From: Amycolatopsis bullii
GTDB taxonomy: Bacteria > Actinomycetota > Actinomycetes > Mycobacteriales > Pseudonocardiaceae
Reading direction: 5' to 3'
Length of the DNA stretch: 64,000 nucleotides
Assembly: GCF_014654205.1 (NCBI RefSeq)
Contig: NZ_BNAW01000037.1
Coordinates: 23,855 to 87,854 of the forward strand
In this document: piece after piece, positions 59,667 to 64,000 of the stretch
Numbering within the stretch: position 1 is the stretch's first letter
Layout: the number at the start of each line of letters is the position of its first letter
The notes under the pieces: model-generated
The model's input: the letters and a program-made list of their open reading frames with translations, nothing else
Database searches by the model: none
Told to the model about the DNA's origin: nothing
Translations under genes and position numbers: made by a program

Positions 59667-59986
59667 TCAGGTCATCTCGTCGATCCGAACCGTGAGGCCC
59701 AGATCGGTGAAGGTTTCGATGAGGCGGTCGAGGTGGCCGGGGCCGACGACTCCGGCGAACACGCCGACGCCGTCTTCGCCCGGGAAGAACTCGAGCAGGG
59801 CCCACGTGTGTTCGACTTCGTACTCCGCGAAGGACGACTTGCGGACGCGCCAGCCTGCCCGTGCGAAGGCGCGCGCCAGCTCTTCGGGACTGCGGCCACG
59901 AGAACGAACCCGTGCACGTTGTCGGCCGAGCCGGAAAGCTCACTGCCGAGCCGAGGCCCGTCGGTACCGCCGGAGATGATCTCCAT
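59667..59986 (-). pseudogene. Small conserved-looking gene split by a frameshift
   Basis: The first 31-32 codons (MEIISGGTDGPRLGSELSGS and onward to GFVLVAA) read in one frame from ATG 59986. Coding then continues in another frame as SPEELARAFARAGWRV, KSSFAEYEVEHTWALLEFFP and the end GHLDRLIETFTDLGLTVRID to the TGA at 59667. The switch is at 59889-59896, where one base appears to be missing (the segment is 320 bases long; 321 would be in frame). The second frame has no plausible start of its own and meets a stop near codon 15. So the gene is disrupted, or one base was lost in assembly. Restored product: about 106 aa, unknown function. Confidence 0.72.
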
Positions 59987-59996
59987 GGTTGCGGAA

Positions 59997-60026
59997 AGCC
60001 GGGCGGGGAATGCACCCCGCCCGGCT
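59997..60026 (-). terminator. Hairpin after nrdJ
   Basis: A perfect 12-base stem (AGCCGGGCGGGG at 59997-60008 with its complement at 60015-60026) around AATGCA, 6 bases after the nrdJ stop and only 10 bases before the start of the frameshifted gene on the same strand. It can end nrdJ transcripts or lie in the leader of the small gene. Confidence 0.72.
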
Positions 60027-60032
60027 CCTCAT

Positions 60033-62852
60033 TCAGCTACAACCCGAAGTCGCGCCGCAGCCTTCGCAGGCGTAGCACGACCCCGCCGGGCGCATCTTCG
60101 TTCCGCAGGTCATGCAGAGCGGGGCGTCCGCCGCCTTGCCGAGGCGGAGCTCCATCAGCTCCGTCGTCGTCTGGGCTTCGCGGTGGGGGTGCTCCGGCTC
60201 CTCGGCGTGCGGCTCTGGCGAGGCGTCCACTGTGGACTGCAGGGCTTCGAGGTCGACGCCCGGATTCCCGTAGGCCGCCTCGACTTCGGCCGACCGCTCG
60301 TCCGCCGAGAGGATGCCCAGCTGGGAACGCTTCTCGTACGGCAGGTAGTCCAGGGCCAGCCTGCGGAACAGGTAGTCCATCACGCTCGTCGCGATGCGGA
60401 TGTCCGGGTCGTCCGTCATGCCCGCCGGCTCGAAGCGCAGGTTGGAGAACTTCGAGACGTAGAACTCCAGCGGGATACCGTGCTGGAGGCCGACCGAGAT
60501 CGACATCGAGAACGCGTCCATCACGCCCGCCAGGGTCGACCCCTGCTTGCCGAGCTTGACGAAGATCTCCCCGAGGCCGTCGTCCGGGTACGAGCCCGCC
60601 GTCAGGTAGCCCTCCGCGCCGCCGACCGTGAACGACACCGTCTGGCTGGGGCGCTTCTTCGGGAGGCGTTTGCGGACCGGCCGGTACTCGACGACCTTCT
60701 CCGGCTCGGCAGCGGCGGTCTCCGCAGTCTTCTTGGCCGTGGACAGCGGCTGGCCGACCTTGCAGTTGTCGCGGTAGATCGCGAGGGCCTTCAAGCCGAG
60801 CTTCCAGCCCTGGAAGTAGATTTCCTCGACCTCTTCGACCGTCGCCGACTCCGGCATGTTGACCGTCTTCGAGATCGCGCCGGACAGGAACGGCTGCACC
60901 GCGGCCATCATCCGGACGTGCCCCATCGGCGCGATCGAGCGCTCGCCGACCGCGCAGTCGAACACCTCGTAGTGCTCGGGACGCAGCCCCGGCGCGTCGA
61001 CGACGTGGCCGTGCTGCGCCACGTACTCGACGATCGCCTCGACCTGCTCGCCCGGGTAACCCAGGGCCTCCAGCGCGCGCGGCACCGTCTGGTTGACGAT
61101 CTGCATCGAGCCGCCGCCGACGAGCTTCTTGAACTTCACCAGCGAGAAGTCCGGCTCGATCCCGGTCGTGTCGCAGTCCATCATGAAGCCGATGGTGCCG
61201 GTCGGCGCGAGCACCGACGCCTGCGCGTTGCGCCAGCCGTGCTTCGCGCCGATCTCGATGCCCTTCTGCCACTCCTCGGTCGCCAGCGCGCGGACCGCGG
61301 CATCGTTCGAGTGGTAGGTGCGGACGAGCTCGTTCGCCGCCGCGTGCTTGCGCATCACGCGCTGGTGCGCCTCGGCGTTGCGCGCGTAACCCTCGTACGC
61401 GCCGACGACCTGGGCCATCTCCGCCGAACGCCGGTACGACACGCCCGTCATCAGCGACGTGATCGCCGCCGCGAGCGCGCGGCCGCCGTCGGAGTCGTAC
61501 GCGTGCCCGAGCGCCATCAGCAGCGCGCCGAGGTTCGCGTAGCCGATGCCGAGCTGGCGGAACTTCCGCGTGGTGTCGGCGATCGGCTCGGTCGGGAAGT
61601 CCGCGAAGCAGATCGAGACGTCCATCGCCGTGATGACGAACTCGACGGCGCGGGCGAACAGCGGCGCGTCGAAGGTGCCCTCACGCGTGACGAACTTCAG
61701 CAGGTTCAGCGATGCCAGGTTGCAGCTGGAGTTGTCCAGGTGCATGTACTCGCTGCACGGGTTCGACGCGGTGATCCGGCCCGACTCGGGGCAGGTGTGC
61801 CAGTCGTTGATCGTGCCGTCGTACTGGATGCCGGGGTCGGCGCACTCCCAGGCGGCCTGGGCCATCGTGCGGAACAGCTTCTTCGCGTCGGTGCGGTCGA
61901 TGACCTCGCCGGTGAGCCGGGCGCGCAGGCCGAAGTCGGTGCCGTTCTCGACCGCCTGCATGAACTCGTCGGACACGCGGACCGAGTTGTTCGCGTTCTG
62001 GTACTGCACCGAGGAGATGTCCGCGCCGGAGAGGTCCATGTCGAACCCCGCGTCGCGCAGGACCTTGATCTTCTCCTCTTCGCGCGCCTTGGTCTGGATG
62101 AACTCTTCGATGTCCGGGTGGTCGACGTCGAGCACGACCATCTTCGCCGCGCGCCGGGTGGCGCCGCCGGACTTGATGGTGCCCGCGGACGCGTCGGCGC
62201 CGCGCATGAACGAGACCGGGCCGGACGCGGTGCCGCCGGAGGTCAGCAGCTCCTTCGAGGAGCGGATGCGGGAGAGGTTGAGACCGGCGCCGGAGCCGCC
62301 TTTGAAGATCAGGCCTTCTTCGCGGTACCAGTTGAGGATCGACTCCATCGTGTCGTCGACGGCGAGGATGAAACACGCCGAGACCTGCTGCTTCGACGGC
62401 GTGCCGACGTTGAACCAGACCGGGGAGTTGAAGCTGAAGACCTGGTGCAGCAGCATCCAGGTGAGTTCGTGCTCGAAGATCTCGAGGTCCTGCGGGGTGG
62501 CGAAGTAGCCGTGGTCGCGCGCGGCCTTGACGTAGGTGTGCACCACCCGGTCGATGAGCTGCTTGAGGCTGCGCTCGCGCTGCGGGCTGCCGACGGCGCC
62601 GCGGAAGTACTTGCTGGTGACGATGTTGGTCGCGTTGACCGACCAGAAATCGGGGAACTCCACGCCGCGCTGTTCGAAGTTGACCGAGCCGTCGCGCCAG
62701 TTGGTCATGACGACGTCCCGCTGCTCCCAGGTGACCTGGTCGTACGGGTGCTGCCCCTCGGTCGTGAAGACGCGCTGGACGCTCAGCCCGCCGGCGGCCT
62801 TGCCTTTTTTGCCGGCGGCCGCGCGGGCCCCCGTTCCCACGGTTTCCGTCAT
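60033..62852 (-). CDS. nrdJ: Class II (B12-dependent) ribonucleotide reductase
   Basis: A 939-residue enzyme that makes deoxyribonucleotides from ribonucleoside phosphates with adenosylcobalamin. The active-site motif NPCSEYMHLDNSSCNLASLN is in the middle, KGGSGAGLNLSRIRSSKELL near residue 195, and APTGTIGFMMDCDTTGIEPD in the second half. The C-terminus has the CxxC pairs (LCMTCGTKM, CYACEGCG) that act as a zinc ribbon and redox tail. It follows nrdR by 30 bases, so repressor and reductase are one operon. Oxygen-independent class. Confidence 0.95.
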   Translation of the reverse strand: MTETVGTGARAAAGKKGKAAGGLSVQRVFTTEGQHPYDQVTWEQRDVVMTNWRDGSVNFEQRGVEFPDFWSVNATNIVTSKYFRGAVGSPQRERSLKQLIDRVVHTYVKAARDHGYFATPQDLEIFEHELTWMLLHQVFSFNSPVWFNVGTPSKQQVSACFILAVDDTMESILNWYREEGLIFKGGSGAGLNLSRIRSSKELLTSGGTASGPVSFMRGADASAGTIKSGGATRRAAKMVVLDVDHPDIEEFIQTKAREEEKIKVLRDAGFDMDLSGADISSVQYQNANNSVRVSDEFMQAVENGTDFGLRARLTGEVIDRTDAKKLFRTMAQAAWECADPGIQYDGTINDWHTCPESGRITASNPCSEYMHLDNSSCNLASLNLLKFVTREGTFDAPLFARAVEFVITAMDVSICFADFPTEPIADTTRKFRQLGIGYANLGALLMALGHAYDSDGGRALAAAITSLMTGVSYRRSAEMAQVVGAYEGYARNAEAHQRVMRKHAAANELVRTYHSNDAAVRALATEEWQKGIEIGAKHGWRNAQASVLAPTGTIGFMMDCDTTGIEPDFSLVKFKKLVGGGSMQIVNQTVPRALEALGYPGEQVEAIVEYVAQHGHVVDAPGLRPEHYEVFDCAVGERSIAPMGHVRMMAAVQPFLSGAISKTVNMPESATVEEVEEIYFQGWKLGLKALAIYRDNCKVGQPLSTAKKTAETAAAEPEKVVEYRPVRKRLPKKRPSQTVSFTVGGAEGYLTAGSYPDDGLGEIFVKLGKQGSTLAGVMDAFSMSISVGLQHGIPLEFYVSKFSNLRFEPAGMTDDPDIRIATSVMDYLFRRLALDYLPYEKRSQLGILSADERSAEVEAAYGNPGVDLEALQSTVDASPEPHAEEPEHPHREAQTTTELMELRLGKAADAPLCMTCGTKMRPAGSCYACEGCGATSGCS

Positions 62853-62882
62853 CGGTTGAACCCTCTCCCGCAGCGGGACGGC

Positions 62883-63377
62883 TCAGTGGCCGTCTTCGCG
62901 CTGATCGCTGTCCTTCTGGGCAGCAGCACCCGCCATGGCCTCACGGAGGTCGGCGATCTCCTTCTCGAAGTCTTCGACCGAGGAGAAGGAGCGGTAGACA
63001 CTGGCGAACCGGAGGTAGGCGACCCCGTCGAGCTCACGCAGCGGGCCCAGGATGGCCAGGCCGACTTCGTGACTCGGGATCTCCGCCAGCCCGGCGGAGC
63101 GGATCGACTCCTCCACGCGCTGCGCGAGCTGCTGCAGCGCGTCGTCGTCGACCGGCCTGCCCTGGCAGGCGCGGCGGACGCCGCTCACCACCTTGTCCCG
63201 GCTGAACTGTTCGGTGACCCCGGACCGCTTGACGACGGCGAGCACCATCGTCTCCGACGTCGTGAACCGGCGACCGCACGACGCGCACGAGCGCCGCCTG
63301 CGGATCGCCTGGCCTTCATCCACCTCTCGGGAGTCGACGACCCGAGAGTCCGCATGCCGGCAGAACGGGCACCTCAT
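62883..63377 (-). CDS. nrdR: Ribonucleotide reductase repressor NrdR
   Basis: A 164-residue regulator starting at ATG 63377. The zinc ribbon uses Cys3, Cys6, Cys31 and Cys34 (MRCPFC, SCASCGRRFTT), followed by an ATP-cone domain (VVKRSGVTEQFSRDKVVSGV). Bound ATP/dATP controls DNA binding. It is first in the nrdR-nrdJ operon and would repress it. The C-terminal Ala/Gln-rich tail is not part of the core fold. Longer upstream readings lie in the leader and are rejected. Confidence 0.93.
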   Translation of the reverse strand: MRCPFCRHADSRVVDSREVDEGQAIRRRRSCASCGRRFTTSETMVLAVVKRSGVTEQFSRDKVVSGVRRACQGRPVDDDALQQLAQRVEESIRSAGLAEIPSHEVGLAILGPLRELDGVAYLRFASVYRSFSSVEDFEKEIADLREAMAGAAAQKDSDQREDGH

Positions 63378-63677
63378 CCGCCGATCACCTTCCCCTCCGC
63401 GCCGGCCGCCCCGGTCGACGTCCGCCGGCCACCACGCGTGGCCGGGTTTCCGAGCACCGGGCACCCCTGCACCTGGTGATCGTTTTGTGGACATCCGGTG
63501 GGTAAGAGCCGACCAGCTGTGGACAACTGCTGTCCAGTCTACCCCAACCTGTGGACCAACTACAGCGGTGTAACTACTACATATAGCGGCGAAGGGTAGA
63601 ACTCGAGAGGTGCGCGCGCAAGCGGCACGCCGGGCCGGATCCCCGCCCGGGTGAGCGCGGTTGACGGCCCCGGTGGA
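63378..63677. other. Promoter region of nrdR-nrdJ and end of the LysM gene
   Basis: 300 bases without a gene. The AT-rich patch ACTACTACATATAG at 63574-63587 stands out against a GC-rich background and is the likely control region of the nrdR operon. Confidence 0.5.
63574..63589. promoter_or_regulatory. Possible NrdR box
   Basis: CTACTACATATAGCGG partly matches the 16-base NrdR box pattern (ACACwATATATwGTGT), keeping the central ACATATAG-like dyad. A weaker candidate lies 17 bases upstream (63557-63572). Assigned by position and partial match only. Confidence 0.35.
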
Positions 63678-63998
63678 TCAGGGTGCGGGGACGGCGGCCG
63701 GGTCGGCGACCGGGACCGTGAGCGGCAGCCCGGGCACCAGAACGGCCCGGTCCAGGCGATTCAGTTCCTTGATCCGGGCGACAACCGCGCCAGGCTCACT
63801 CTCTGGCGCGAATCGCGCGGCCAGCGAAGCGAGCGTGTCGCCCTGGCCGACGGACACCGTCGCCGTCCGCTCGGGCACCGGGGCACCGGACGTCCCGCCG
63901 CCCAGAAGACCCAATCCGGTGATCATCAGGCAGCTCGCGACGGCGAGCGCGGCGAGCCACGGCCAGCGGACCGGCACCCGCCGCGGCGCGGCGCACAA
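63678..63998 (-). CDS. LysM peptidoglycan-binding protein, may be cut by window edge
   Basis: The visible 106 residues hold a membrane helix (WPWLAALAVASCLMITGLGL) and a LysM domain (VSVGQGDTLASLAARFAPES, VVARIKELNRLDRAVLVPGL). It resembles mycobacterial Rv2719c, a small LysM cell-wall protein between lexA and nrdR. A TTG at 63998 could be the start, but the true start more likely lies outside the window. It is on the same strand as nrdR, and lexA is expected beyond the edge. Confidence 0.72.
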   Translation of the reverse strand: MCAAPRRVPVRWPWLAALAVASCLMITGLGLLGGGTSGAPVPERTATVSVGQGDTLASLAARFAPESEPGAVVARIKELNRLDRAVLVPGLPLTVPVADPAAVPAP

Positions 63999-64000
63999 AA

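Noticed and set aside
59889..59896. Programmed ribosomal frameshift
   Set aside because: There is no slippery heptamer or fitting downstream structure at the switch; loss of a base is simpler.
59625..63479. A 1284-codon open frame on the plus strand opposite nrdJ and nrdR
   Set aside because: It is antisense to two certain genes, is rich in Arg/Val/Asp/Leu as expected for a mirror frame of GC-rich coding DNA, and shows no domain.
1..64000. CRISPR arrays, prophage, insertion sequences, phage-defence systems, rRNA or tRNA genes
   Set aside because: I looked for repeats, integrase/transposase motifs and tRNA-like arms and saw none I could support.

Overview
The window is a high-GC (roughly 70% G+C), densely coding piece of actinobacterial chromosome. 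An Mce/YrbE operon with sterol acyl-CoA dehydrogenases, the nrdR-nrdJ pair beside a LysM gene, an IdeR-type regulator with canonical metal ligands, an Rv3722c-type aspartate aminotransferase and a TIGR03086 (mycothiol-type) protein together point to the Pseudonocardiaceae/Mycobacteriales side of the phylum. An Amycolatopsis-like organism is my best guess, but this is inference from gene content only. I recognised about 64 protein-coding genes, no rRNA or tRNA, no CRISPR, no insertion sequence and no prophage.

Layout. 1-1.7 kb: the 3' end of a GCS2-type carboxylate-amine ligase, then a Nudix-NYN fusion with a small membrane protein. 2.0-6.3 kb: a tight six-gene minus-strand operon (SRPBCC, metallophosphoesterase, SRPBCC, ArsA-like ATPase, small DUF5304-type protein, ROK glucokinase) ending in a strong hairpin, divergent from a FadD15-type acyl-CoA ligase (6.4-8.2 kb). 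8.6-14.3 kb: a cellobiose-type locus, cebEFG-bglC on the minus strand and a LacI regulator on the plus strand, with two different operator-like palindromes between them. 14.3-19.6 kb: FAD monooxygenase, Tat-exported ferritin-like protein, aspartate aminotransferase and two poorly characterised genes.

19.6-33.4 kb: the main functional block, a complete mce4-like sterol-import operon (yrbEA, yrbEB, mceA-F, two Mce-associated proteins, all start/stop-overlapped). Upstream lie two short-chain dehydrogenases and a 3Fe-4S ferredoxin, with the fadE26/fadE27 (ChsE4/ChsE5) pair divergent. A textbook KstR-type operator lies in the divergent promoter. The genes would take up sterol, oxidise it and dehydrogenate the shortened side-chain CoA ester.

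33.5-38.5 kb: an acuC-type deacylase, a GNAT/acyl-CoA-synthetase protein acetyltransferase and a serine hydrolase in one operon. 38.9-42.8 kb: rhodanese sulfurtransferase, then ideR-galK-galE. 42.9-51.6 kb: a DUF4192 protein, secreted M23 peptidase, two-component system, YdcF-like and X-Pro dipeptidyl-peptidase genes, a DUF4139 protein and a CBS protein. 51.7-59.6 kb: a MocR regulator with a small helical partner, a mycothiol-type DinB-fold protein, zinc metallopeptidase, S9 peptidase, a SugE/Gdx-type SMR transporter with azoreductase under a divergent TetR, and a di-iron ferritin-like protein. 59.7-64 kb: a frameshifted small gene, class II ribonucleotide reductase nrdJ, its repressor nrdR, and a LysM protein running to the window edge.

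Most of this is ordinary chromosome. The observations most worth following are the frameshifted gene after nrdJ, a GC-rich palindrome family placed between convergent genes, a 13-base near-palindromic word found four times inside genes, a 17-base inverted repeat bracketing the two dehydrogenases, and the dual operators of the ceb-like locus.
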